A DNA stretch of 64,000 nt from Georgenia wutianyii. GTDB lineage: Bacteria; Actinomycetota; Actinomycetes; Actinomycetales; Actinomycetaceae. Positions within the stretch are counted from its first letter, which is position 1. Every line of letters begins with the position of its first letter. Of this stretch, positions 1-9,425 are shown piece after piece. Location: positions 868,001-932,000 of the forward strand of contig NZ_CP040899.1 in assembly GCF_006349365.1 (NCBI RefSeq), read 5' to 3'. Both the position numbers and the translations under genes were made by a program. A model generated the notes under the pieces. That model did no database searches and was not told the origin of the DNA. It saw only the letters and a program-made list of their open reading frames with translations.

Positions 1-22
1 GCCCCGAGCAGGGGAGCACCCG

Positions 23-538
23 ATGAGCGACACCAACCAGATCACCGTGCGCGGCAGGGTCGGCACCGAGCCCGACATCACCATCACCCCCAGCGGCAGG
101 CAGGTGACCAAGTTCCGGCTCGGTTCCACCCGCGGCTACCGCGACACCGCGGGGGAGTGGCGCGACCACCCCACGGAGTGGTTCACCGTCAAGGTGTGGG
201 GCGGAGCGAGCGACGCGGTGAGCCAGTCCCTCCACCGCGGCATGCCGGTCGTCGTCCAGGGCGTGCTCAGCACGGAGGAGTGGATCTCCGGGGACGACCG
301 CAACCAGCACACCAACGTCATCACGGCCACCACCGTCGCCGTCGAGGTGAGGTACGGGCTCGTCACCTTCAACAAGGTCACCCGCATCGGGCCCCCGGAG
401 GCCGTCCCCGCCGTCGTCGACGGCCCGCCGGCCGAGGAGCCGCCCGGGCTCGCGGACCCCGAGGAGGAGGGGGCGTCGCCGGAGGAGGCCGCGGAGCTCG
501 CCGTCGAGCGGGACGAGTGGGCCAGGGCCGAGGTGTAG
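23..538 (+). CDS. ssb: single-stranded DNA-binding protein paralogue (SsbB-like)
   Basis: 171-residue protein with an N-terminal OB fold (about residues 5-120). It opens with the SSB pattern ITVRGRVGTEPDITITPSG and contains TEWFTVKVWGG and VVVQGVLSTEEW. Family role: binds single-stranded DNA during replication, repair or recombination. The tail (about 125-171) is acidic and Pro/Glu-rich but ends in WARAEV instead of the DDDxPF tip that recruits partner proteins, which suggests the secondary SsbB type. The ATG follows an AGGGGAG ribosome site. In mycobacteria an SSB-like gene also precedes ettA (Rv2478c-Rv2477c). Confident for the fold, moderate for the paralogue role. Confidence 0.9.
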   Translation: MSDTNQITVRGRVGTEPDITITPSGRQVTKFRLGSTRGYRDTAGEWRDHPTEWFTVKVWGGASDAVSQSLHRGMPVVVQGVLSTEEWISGDDRNQHTNVITATTVAVEVRYGLVTFNKVTRIGPPEAVPAVVDGPPAEEPPGLADPEEEGASPEEAAELAVERDEWARAEV

Positions 539-599
539 CGGCCGATCGCCGGGAGCGAAGCGTGCGTCGTCGTCGTGCGCCCGCGCGCCCGCCGTGGCC

Positions 600-664
600 T
601 ACCCTGGAGGATTGCAGGCGGCCGGGGCTCTCCCGGCCGGCAATCCTCGAAGCACTGGGAGTGA
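600..664 (+). promoter_or_regulatory. ettA promoter and hairpin leader
   Basis: A -10-like TACCCT (600-605) is followed at once by a nested inverted repeat. GAGGATTGC (607-615) pairs with GCAATCCTC (640-648), and CGGCCGGG (619-626) pairs with CCCGGCCG (632-639) around a 5-nt loop, with AGG (616-618) bulged. It ends 17 bp before the ettA GTG at 666. Position and strength suggest a structured 5' UTR. The exact transcription start, and so how much of the lower stem is transcribed, is inferred. Confidence 0.5.
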
Positions 665-665
665 A

Positions 666-2347
<1,682 letters not shown>

Positions 2348-2348
<1 letters not shown>

Positions 2349-2812
2349 TGACGCGGCTGACCGTCCCCGTCAGGCTCCGCTGGTCGGACATCGACGGGTA
2401 CGGGCACGTCAACAACGCCGCGGTGCTCACCCTCCTCGAGGAGGCGCGCATCGCGGTGTTCTGGGCGGGCGCGGACGACGACGCCGGTGCCGGAGGCAGG
2501 ATCCTCGCCTCCGGCCCCGGCGCGGACACCGCGACGTTCATCGCCCACCAGGAGATCGAGTACGCCGCGCCGCTGGAGTACTCGACCACGCCGCTCCAGG
2601 TGGAGCTCTGGCTCGCCCGCATGGGCGGGGCGAGCCTCGACGTCTGCTACGAGGTGCCGGGCGCGCAGGGCGTCGCCGTGCGCGCGATGACGACGCTCGT
2701 CCTCGTCGACCCGGCCACCGGCCGCCCGCGCCGCATCACCGCGGAGGAGCGGGCCGCCTGGGCCCACCTCGTCGAGGAGCCCGTCCGCTTCCGCCGCTCC
2801 CTCTCCCGCTGA
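2348..2812 (+). CDS. acyl-CoA thioesterase, 4HBT hotdog fold
   Basis: 154 residues with a single hotdog domain. The N-terminal RLRWSDIDGYGHVNNAAVL is the 4-hydroxybenzoyl-CoA thioesterase signature, with D/N and H in the usual catalytic positions. It probably hydrolyses a short or aromatic acyl-CoA, but the substrate cannot be read from sequence. The ATG overlaps the ettA stop (TGATG), so the two are translationally coupled; a thioesterase also lies near ettA in mycobacteria (Rv2475c). An 18-bp-repeat array follows directly downstream. Confidence 0.85.
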
Positions 2813-2819
2813 CCGGCGG

Positions 2820-3011
2820 CGACCAGAACTCCGCTCTCGCGACCAACTCCGCTCTCGCGACGAACTCCGCTCTCGCGCACAACTCCGCTCTCGCGGGAGG
2901 GGGTACTACCTTCCCGCGAGAGCGGAGTTTTGCGTGACAGCCGACTTTTGGGCGAGAGTCGACTTTTGCGTGAGAGCGGACTTTTGCGCGAGAGCGGAGT
3001 TGCGCGAGCGG
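2820..3011. repeat. 18-bp-period repeat array in two opposed arms (family 1)
   Basis: Four head-to-tail units of about 18 bp ending in AACTCCGCTCTCGCG (about 2826-2895) face about five reverse-complement units (about 2913-3011; CGAGAGCGGAGTT and CGAGAGTCGACTT variants). The innermost arms, AACTCCGCTCTCGCGGGA (2881-2898) and TCCCGCGAGAGCGGAGTT (2912-2929), pair perfectly over 18 bp. Transcripts from either side could fold into a very long hairpin. The array lies between two convergent genes, so a bidirectional terminator role is plausible. Related arrays occur at 15971-16186 and 16387-16441. Confidence 0.85.
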
Positions 3012-3049
3012 CGGCGGCGTCGTTGCGTGCGGAACTCGGCTGTCGCGGG

Positions 3050-5077
3050 TTACCGGCGGCGGGTCTTGTGGTGGCGCAGGGTGAGGGCGGCGAGGGCGAG
3101 GAAGGCGGCGAGAGCCAGCCACGCCATCGCCGAGCCGGGCGCCTCGACGGTGAGGGGCGGTGCGGCGCCCTCGGTCGCGGCACCCAGGGTGTCGGTCGAC
3201 GGCGCGGTCGGCGGGACCGGCAGCGGTTCGTCGAGCGCGGCGAGGGTGAGCACGGTGAGCGAGGCCGTCCACCCCAGCGTCGACACGGCCGCGGGCCGGC
3301 CCTGCGGGTCGACCTTCTCCGGGAATGCGCCGACGGCGGTGCGGTGGTCGTCCATCCACTCGACGAGCGCGTCGGCCTTGGCCCGCTGCCCGTCGGTGGC
3401 CCAGGCGAGGGCGAAGAACATCGTCTCCGGGGTCCACGTCATGTCGTCGCCCCACCGCTCCCCGGGTTGCACCCCGCCGGTGTCCTGGACGATGACGTCC
3501 CACGTCGTGTCGAGCTCGGCGCGCACCTCCTCAGTCATCGCGTTGAACGGCGGTGCGAGCCAGGCGACCGCGGAGTCCTTGCCGCTGCCGTCGAGGATCG
3601 TGCGCTGGTAGCCGATGGATCCGAAGGACAGCTCGATGCCGATCGCGAGGCGGTCCGCCGCCCGGAACCAGCGGGCCGCGTCGAGGCCCTGCCCGGCCTG
3701 CTCGGCGATCGCCCCCGCGGCGCGCAGGCCGGCGAGCAGCGGCGCCGCGGTGCCGAGGTTGGGCGCCGGGTAGGCACTCTCCCAGTAGTCGGGCCGGGCG
3801 GGTGGGATGCCGTTCTCGTCGAGGCTCGCGGCGGCGTGGTCCGCGGCGGCCCGGACCATCGGGTAGAGCTCGGCCAGCGCCTCCTCGCGCTCGGCCGGCG
3901 AGGCCACCTGGAGGTACTGCCAGGTCGCCCACGGCAGCCAGCCGTTGGCGTCCAGCTGCCACGGGCGGGCGTCGGGCGGGCCGGACCCGTCGAGCAGCGT
4001 GCGTGCCTCCCACGTGCCGTCGGCCCGCTGGGTCTCGGCGTTGTACCGCAGGATCCGGTAGGCCTCCTCGGTGAAGCCCGCGCGGGCGAAGGCGACGGCG
4101 GTGAAGGCCGAGTCGCGCGGCCACGAGTACTTCCAGATCGTGTGCCAGGCGGCGGCGACCGCGCCGTTGTCCTGGAGCAGCAGGCGCATGTCGAGCAGCG
4201 CCCGCTCGGCCATCTCCCGTTCCGCCGAGGTCCGTCCCGGGACCGTCCCGGCAGCCAGCCACGCCCGGCTCTCCTCGACCTGCGCCAGCGCCTCCGGGCT
4301 CCCGGCGGGCACGACGGCCGGGTCTGCGGCCGCACCGGGCAGGTGGAGCCAGCTCCCGTCGGCGAGCTCCAGGACGCTCGAGCCGGGCAGGTACCGGGCC
4401 CCGGCGACCTCGAAGGCGGTGAGGGCGTACGGTCGGCCCTCGGTGCCGACGAGTCCGGCGGGCTGGACACCGAGCGTCTGCGCGGGCAGGTGGCGCCAGC
4501 ACGAGTTGTCCGCCGCGCAGCGCCCGGGCTCCCCGACGTAGAACGCCAGGCGCCAGCCGCCGAAGTCCGCCGCGGCCCCGGCGCCGTACCGCGCCCAGCC
4601 GCCCCAGTGCGCACGGTCGTAGTTCCAGCTCGCCGGCTCGCCCGGGTCGCCGGTGCGGGTGCCCCACCACTCGACGGCGTCGTCGGTCCCGTGCGCCTGG
4701 AGGACAACGGCGTACTCCTCGCCGGGGACGACGGGCGCTCCGCCGAGGTCGAGCTCGAGCCAGCCCTCGCCCGGCCCGAGGTCCACCGACGCGGCGGCCA
4801 CCTCCGTCGTCTGGTCGGCGACGTCGGTGCGGACCGACGCGGTGAGCTGCCCGCCGCTCGAGCGGCTGACCACCCACGCGCCCACCGCCCCCAGCGAGGC
4901 GCCGGAGGGGATGAACGTCTGCGCGGCGGCGTGGTCCTCACCGCGCAGGGAGAAGAGCGCGTCGGTGTGCTCCGGCTGGGACTCGTGGGCCGGGACGGCA
5001 GCCGCCGGCACGCCCCACGACACGACGGCGACGGCGCCGGCGAGTGCGGCGAGGAGCAGTCGTCGACGCGTCGTCAC
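3050..5077 (-). CDS. secreted membrane-anchored GH15-like glucanase
   Basis: 675 residues. It has a Sec signal peptide (about 1-27, twin-Arg-like RRR then a hydrophobic core), a beta-rich N-terminal region to about 250, and an (alpha/alpha)6 glucoamylase-type domain (about 260-620) with WKYSWPRDSAF at 315-325 and WGDDMTWTPETMFFALAW late in the domain. One C-terminal membrane helix (about 646-665) ends in RHHKTRRR, so the enzyme is probably tethered outside the cell. The family hydrolyses terminal alpha-glucosyl bonds; the substrate here is unproven. No LPXTG motif is present. GTG start: the -10-like TAGGGT lies exactly 6 bp before it, suggesting a leaderless mRNA. Confidence 0.72.
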   Translation of the reverse strand: MTTRRRLLLAALAGAVAVVSWGVPAAAVPAHESQPEHTDALFSLRGEDHAAAQTFIPSGASLGAVGAWVVSRSSGGQLTASVRTDVADQTTEVAAASVDLGPGEGWLELDLGGAPVVPGEEYAVVLQAHGTDDAVEWWGTRTGDPGEPASWNYDRAHWGGWARYGAGAAADFGGWRLAFYVGEPGRCAADNSCWRHLPAQTLGVQPAGLVGTEGRPYALTAFEVAGARYLPGSSVLELADGSWLHLPGAAADPAVVPAGSPEALAQVEESRAWLAAGTVPGRTSAEREMAERALLDMRLLLQDNGAVAAAWHTIWKYSWPRDSAFTAVAFARAGFTEEAYRILRYNAETQRADGTWEARTLLDGSGPPDARPWQLDANGWLPWATWQYLQVASPAEREEALAELYPMVRAAADHAAASLDENGIPPARPDYWESAYPAPNLGTAAPLLAGLRAAGAIAEQAGQGLDAARWFRAADRLAIGIELSFGSIGYQRTILDGSGKDSAVAWLAPPFNAMTEEVRAELDTTWDVIVQDTGGVQPGERWGDDMTWTPETMFFALAWATDGQRAKADALVEWMDDHRTAVGAFPEKVDPQGRPAAVSTLGWTASLTVLTLAALDEPLPVPPTAPSTDTLGAATEGAAPPLTVEAPGSAMAWLALAAFLALAALTLRHHKTRRR

Positions 5078-5117
5078 CGGCCAACCCTACGGGTGGCGCC
5101 GACGCCGTCCAAGCGCC

Positions 5118-6119
5118 TCAGGACAGCAGCTCGAGGACCGCCTGCTCCGCCGGGGCGAGTCCTGTCCGCACCGCGGCCTCACCCGGGGTCAGGGCGTCCG
5201 GCGGGATCGTGTGGCCGCGCTCGAAGGCGTCGATGACCTGCGGGTCGATGTAGGACGCCCGGCTCACTGCCGGGGTGTTGCCGAGGTCCTCGGCCACCCG
5301 TTTGACCGCCGTGGTGACGGCTGCCTGCCGCTTGCGCGCGGTGGCGACGTCCTGGGCCCGCGCGAGGGTGACGGCGGCGAGGACCGTCCCGCGCCACGTG
5401 CGGAAGTCCTTGGCGCTCGCGTCCGGGCCGAGGAGGTCCTTGATGTAGGCGTTGACGTCGGAGGAGGTGAGATCGGCCCAGCCGCGCCCGTTGCGGTAGG
5501 CGAGCAGCTCCTCCCCACCGCCGCGGCGCCGGCGCAGGGTGGTGAGCGGGGCGGTGAGGTCCTCGTCCTGCAGCGACAGGGAGCGGGGCATCCCGGACTT
5601 GGCGGTGTACTCGAAGGTCAGCGTGCCGTCGGAGCGGATCCGCAGGTGGTCCTTGCGCAGCGTCGCCAGCCCGTAGGTCTCGTGCCGGGCGGCGTAGGTC
5701 TCCCCGCCGATGCGGAAGGCGCCGCGGTCCAGCAGCCGGAAGGCGATGGCCAGCGCCTGGTCCCGGGAGAGCCGGGGCAGGGCGAGGTGCTCGGCGACCT
5801 GCGCCCGCGCGTCGGCCAGCCGCCCCGCGACCTCGAGCACGTGCCGGTGCTTGGCCCGCTCCCGCCGCGCCCGCCACACCTCGTGGTAGAGGTACTGGCG
5901 GCGCCCGGCGTCGTCGAGGCCCACCGCCTGGATGTGACCGGCGGGGTCGGGGCAGATCCACACCTCCCGCCAGGCCGGCGGGATGACGAGCCTCTTGCAG
6001 CGGTCGAGGATCTCGGGGTCCTCGACGCGGCGGCCCTCGTGGTCGAGGTAGACGAAGCCCCGGCCCGCCCGACGGCGGCCGAGGCCGGGGGAGTCGACGC
6101 TGACCTTACGCAGTCTCAT
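5118..6119 (-). CDS. DNA topoisomerase IB (poxvirus/bacterial type)
   Basis: 333 residues, typical of compact bacterial type IB enzymes, which relax supercoils through a 3'-phosphotyrosine. The N-terminal signature RLVIPPAWREVWICPDP and YLYHEVWRARRERAKHRH are clear. The catalytic domain shows the Arg region FRTWRGT, the Lys region LRKDHLRI and the active-site tyrosine in SRASYIDPQV. The ATG is preceded by a four-codon mini-ORF (GTG ATG AAC GCA TGA, 6130-6116) whose stop overlaps the start. That mini-ORF has a CACAAT box 6 bp before its GTG, so translation may be coupled. Confidence 0.93.
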   Translation of the reverse strand: MRLRKVSVDSPGLGRRRAGRGFVYLDHEGRRVEDPEILDRCKRLVIPPAWREVWICPDPAGHIQAVGLDDAGRRQYLYHEVWRARRERAKHRHVLEVAGRLADARAQVAEHLALPRLSRDQALAIAFRLLDRGAFRIGGETYAARHETYGLATLRKDHLRIRSDGTLTFEYTAKSGMPRSLSLQDEDLTAPLTTLRRRRGGGEELLAYRNGRGWADLTSSDVNAYIKDLLGPDASAKDFRTWRGTVLAAVTLARAQDVATARKRQAAVTTAVKRVAEDLGNTPAVSRASYIDPQVIDAFERGHTIPPDALTPGEAAVRTGLAPAEQAVLELLS

Positions 6120-6176
6120 GCGTTCATCACGGCGCCATTGTGCGAGTCCCGGCGAGGACGCGCTCGCCGGGCCGAC

Positions 6177-7085
6177 TCACGCCGCGTGGACGCGGACCAT
6201 GCCCTCCTGGGCGAGGGAGGCGACGAGCGCGCCGGACCGGTTGTAGACCTTGGCCAGCCCCAGGCCCCGCCCGCCCTGGGCGCTCGGGGCGTCCTGGACG
6301 TAGAGCAGCCACTCGTCGGCCCGCACGTCGCGGTGCCACCACATCGCGTGGTCGAGGCTCGCGACGGACAGCCCGGGGGAGGTCCACACGAGCTCGTGGC
6401 GGCGCAGCACCGGCTCGAGCATCACCTGGTCGCACGCGTAGGCGAGCAGCGCCCGGTGGAGGAGCTGGTCACCGTCGACGCGGCCGCGCGAGCGCATCCA
6501 CAGCGCCTGGCGGCTGAGCGGCGAGCGTCCCCGCGGCACGTAGATCGAGCCCTCGACGTGGCGGATGTCGAAGGCGCCGTGCCGGGCGAAGAAGCGCGCC
6601 GCCGGGTGGTCGTAGCGCGCGAACAGGTCCGCCGAGCTCTCCAGCCCCTCCGGGCCGGGGACCTCGGGCGGCTCCTCGGCGTGCTCCAGGCCGGGCTGGC
6701 GCTCCTGGAAGGAGGTGATCATGGAGAGGATCGGCAGGCCGTCCTGGATCGCGTGGGTGCGCCGCGCGCTGAACGACCCGCCGTCGCGCAGCCGCTCGAC
6801 CTCGAAGGTGATCGGCCGGTCGAGCTTGCCGGGGCGCAGGAAGTAGCCGTGCACCGAGTGCGGCAGCCGCTCGGCCGGCAGCCCGGCGTCGGCGACCGTC
6901 TGGCCGGCGGCGACGATTGCCTGGGCGAGCACCTGACCGCCGTAGACCCGGCCGCTCAGGTGGTCCAGCGACCCGCCCGTGCACTGGTCGTGGCCGGTGC
7001 GCTCCAGGCGCAGGAGACCGAGGACGGCCTCCAGCGCCTCGGTGGGCTCACCGGCGTCCGGGACGTCGGCCTCGGCGGGGCTCAC
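6177..7085 (-). CDS. tesB: acyl-CoA thioesterase II
   Basis: 302 residues forming the TesB double hotdog. The N-terminal half carries GGSLDHLSGRVYGGQVLAQA and VHGYFLRPGKLDRPI, the C-terminal half has ASLDHAMWWHRDVRADEWLLY. The catalytic Asp/Thr/Gln positions are expected in the second half. It releases free fatty acids and CoA from medium- to long-chain acyl-CoA in the cytosol. The GTG at 7085 gives the standard TesB start and overlaps the glbO stop by 4 bp, making it the last gene of the ptsI-glbO-tesB operon. Confidence 0.93.
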   Translation of the reverse strand: MSPAEADVPDAGEPTEALEAVLGLLRLERTGHDQCTGGSLDHLSGRVYGGQVLAQAIVAAGQTVADAGLPAERLPHSVHGYFLRPGKLDRPITFEVERLRDGGSFSARRTHAIQDGLPILSMITSFQERQPGLEHAEEPPEVPGPEGLESSADLFARYDHPAARFFARHGAFDIRHVEGSIYVPRGRSPLSRQALWMRSRGRVDGDQLLHRALLAYACDQVMLEPVLRRHELVWTSPGLSVASLDHAMWWHRDVRADEWLLYVQDAPSAQGGRGLGLAKVYNRSGALVASLAQEGMVRVHAA

Positions 7086-7477
7086 GGTGCCTCCATGGTG
7101 TTGACGAGGGAGAAGGCGGCGCGCTGGAGGTAGTCCCACAGGAGCGCCTCGAGGTCGGCCGGCAGACCGAGCTCGTCGACCCCGTCGCGCATGTGCTGCA
7201 GCCAGCGGTCCCGCGCCAGCGGCGTGACGGCGTAGGGCGCGTGCCGCATCCGCAGCCGCGGGTGGCCACGGGTGTCGGAGTAGGTGCTCGGCCCGCCCCA
7301 GTACTGCTCGAGGAACATCGTCAGACGCTCGACGGCGCCCTCGAGGTCGTCCTCGGGGTACATCGGGGCCAGGACGTCGTCGGTGCGCACGCCCTCGTAG
7401 AAGCGGCGGACGAGGCGCTCGAAGGTCGGGCGCCCGCCCATGGCCTGGTAGACCGTCACCTGGTCGGCGGCGCTCAC
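7082..7477 (-). CDS. glbO: group II truncated haemoglobin
   Basis: 131 residues, a trHbN/O-size globin on the 2-over-2 fold. VYQAMGGRPTFERLVRRFYEGV begins helices A/B, YPEDDLEGAVERLTMFLEQYWGG carries the trHbO Trp/Tyr pattern, and the proximal haem His lies in RMRHAPYAVTPLARDRWLQHM. The family binds O2/CO and can detoxify NO or peroxides. It overlaps ptsI and tesB by 4 bp each. The mycobacterial glbO (Rv2470) lies in the equivalent region. Being tied to PTS enzyme I and a thioesterase may reflect only operon economy. Confidence 0.95.
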   Translation of the reverse strand: MSAADQVTVYQAMGGRPTFERLVRRFYEGVRTDDVLAPMYPEDDLEGAVERLTMFLEQYWGGPSTYSDTRGHPRLRMRHAPYAVTPLARDRWLQHMRDGVDELGLPADLEALLWDYLQRAAFSLVNTMEAP

Positions 7478-9168
7478 AGCCCCAGCTCGTCGAGCACCGG
7501 CAGCTGGCCGCGGACCAGGGCCCGCGCGTGCTCGGCGGAGTCCGCGCCGAGGGCGAGCTGGGCGAGCTCACGGCAGCGCTCCAGGCTCGTCGCGGCGAGG
7601 ACGGCGGCGACGTCGGGCAGCGAGCGCGGCGACATCGACAGCGAGGAGACACCGAGGCCGACGAGGACGACCGCCATCGCGGGGTCCGCCGCGGCCTCGC
7701 CGCACACCCCGACCGGCCGGCCCTGCTGGTCGCCGCCGCGGCAGGTGGCGTCGATCATCCGCAGGACGGCGGGCTGGAAGGAGTCCGACAGCGAGGCGAG
7801 GGAGCCGAGCAGCCGGTCGGCGGCCATCGTGTACTGGGTGAGGTCGTTGGTGCCGATGGAGGCGAAGGCGGCGCGGGCGAGGATCGGCCCGGACATGAGC
7901 GCGGCGCTCGGCACCTCGACCATGACGCCGGCGGTCTCCAGGCCGTGCTTGGCGCAGGCGGCGACGAAGTCCTCCGCGTCCTCGACGGTGGCGACCATCG
8001 GGGCCATGACCCAGACCTCGGCGCTCTCCGCGGACGCGGCCTCGGCGATCGCGATGAGCTGGTGGTCCAGGATGCGCGGGTTGCGCCACGAGGTGCGCAG
8101 GCCGCGTACGCCGAGCGCCGGGTTGGGCTCGGCGGTGTCGGTGAGGAACGGCATCGGCTTGTCGGCACCGGCGTCGAGGGTGCGCACGACGACCTTCTTG
8201 CCGGGGAACGCCGAGAGCACCTTGCGGTACTCCTTGACCTGCTCGGCGATGCTCGGCTCCTCGGCGCGGTCGAGGAAGCAGAACTCGGTGCGGAACAGGC
8301 CCACGCCCTCCGCCCCGGCCTCGGCGGCCTTGGCGGCGCCGGCAGGCTCGCCGACGTTCGCGAGCAGCTGGACGTGGTGGCCGTCGCTCGTGCGCCCGTG
8401 GCCGTCGAAGGTCCGCACCTGCGCGGCGAGTGCCTCGGCGGCAGCGACCTCCTCGGGGCTCGGGTCGAGGACGGCGGTGCCGGCGGCGCCGTCGACGAGA
8501 ACGAGGCGGCCGTCCTCGAGCGTCTCGACCGCGCCGGCCGCGCCGACGACGGCGGGGATGCCGAGCGAGCGGGCGAGGATCGCCGTGTGGGACGTCGGGC
8601 CGCCCTCGGCGGTGACGATCGCGCGGACCCTGGCCGGGTCGAGCAGCGCGGTGTCGGCCGGTGCGAGGTCGAGCGCCACGAGCACGAACGGCTCCTCGAG
8701 CTGAGGGATGCCCGGCATCGGCAGGCCCTGGAGCCCGGCGACGATGCGGTCGCGGACGTCGCGGACGTCCCGCGCGCGCTCGGCCATGTACCCGCCGAGG
8801 GCGCTGAGCTGGTCGGCGACGCCGTTGGCCGCCTCCCACACCGCCAGGGCCGGGGTCTTGCGCTCGTCGCGCACCTTGGCCTGCGCGGCGGTGACGAGGG
8901 TCGGGTCGGCGGCCATCTGCGCCGTCGTCGCGAGGATCTCGGCGGCCTCGCCGTGGGCGGCGGCGGCCGAGGCGTTGAGGGTGTCGGCGACCTTCGTGGC
9001 GTGCTCGGCGACCTGCGCCGCCGCGGCCTCGACGTCCGCCTCCGCGGGCAGCCGGTCCGCCGCGTCCGGGGCGGGGATCGCCCCGGCGAGCTGAGCCACC
9101 GGGCCGGCGGCACGCCCCGGGCTCACGCCGATACCCCGGACCTGTGTGCGGGCGTGCTCAGTGCTCAA
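7474..9168 (-). CDS. ptsI: phosphoenolpyruvate-protein phosphotransferase, PTS enzyme I
   Basis: 564 residues, full length for EI. It transfers phosphate from PEP to HPr, the first step of all PTS sugar uptake. The active-site His sits in GGPTSHTAILARSLGIP (about residue 193). GLFRTEFCFLDR, RTLDAGADKPMPF and the C-terminal PEP-binding Cys motif GVCGEAAADP are present. The start is TTG, chosen from GGGAG 8 bp upstream and the N-terminus STEHARTQVRGIGVSPGRA. No HPr gene is in this window, so EI must work with an HPr encoded elsewhere; the IIA/IIB/IIC genes at 11.8-15.3 kb are likely clients. Confidence 0.96.
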   Translation of the reverse strand: MSTEHARTQVRGIGVSPGRAAGPVAQLAGAIPAPDAADRLPAEADVEAAAAQVAEHATKVADTLNASAAAAHGEAAEILATTAQMAADPTLVTAAQAKVRDERKTPALAVWEAANGVADQLSALGGYMAERARDVRDVRDRIVAGLQGLPMPGIPQLEEPFVLVALDLAPADTALLDPARVRAIVTAEGGPTSHTAILARSLGIPAVVGAAGAVETLEDGRLVLVDGAAGTAVLDPSPEEVAAAEALAAQVRTFDGHGRTSDGHHVQLLANVGEPAGAAKAAEAGAEGVGLFRTEFCFLDRAEEPSIAEQVKEYRKVLSAFPGKKVVVRTLDAGADKPMPFLTDTAEPNPALGVRGLRTSWRNPRILDHQLIAIAEAASAESAEVWVMAPMVATVEDAEDFVAACAKHGLETAGVMVEVPSAALMSGPILARAAFASIGTNDLTQYTMAADRLLGSLASLSDSFQPAVLRMIDATCRGGDQQGRPVGVCGEAAADPAMAVVLVGLGVSSLSMSPRSLPDVAAVLAATSLERCRELAQLALGADSAEHARALVRGQLPVLDELGL

Positions 9169-9378
9169 GATCGTGCTCCCGTCGCGTGGTGCATGCTGTG
9201 CTTATTGTGCGCCCCTGGCGGGGTGTGGTCGCAGGTGCCGGTACGGGCCGGTGCCGGGTCACATTCTCCCTGACGGAGCGTCTCGACGGGCTCGCCGCCC
9301 GGCCCGCCGTACGGTCGACCTTATCGCCCGAAAGTGTGATGCGTGCCGTCCCGGGGGACTACCGGGGTGCCAGTCTGG

Positions 9379-9421
9379 CAAGATCGACAGCGTGCCGAGG
9401 ACCATGGCAAGGAGCAGCTGA
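9379..9421 (+). promoter_or_regulatory. malQ promoter with possible leaderless mini-ORF
   Basis: A CAAGAT box (9379-9384) lies 7 bp before a GTG (9392) that opens nine codons (VPRTMARSS) and stops at 9419-9421, 4 bp before the malQ GTG. The distance from the -10-like box is right for a leaderless transcript. The AAGGAG that serves malQ lies inside the mini-ORF. The rest of the 257-bp ptsI-malQ gap (9169-9425) shows no other gene. Confidence 0.35.
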
Positions 9422-9425
9422 GCAC

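Noticed and set aside
2930..5236. Long plus-strand frame across the glucanase gene
   Set aside because: It begins inside the 18-bp repeats and is antisense to a gene with signal peptide, catalytic motifs and membrane anchor. Composition is the Arg/Gly/Val shadow type.
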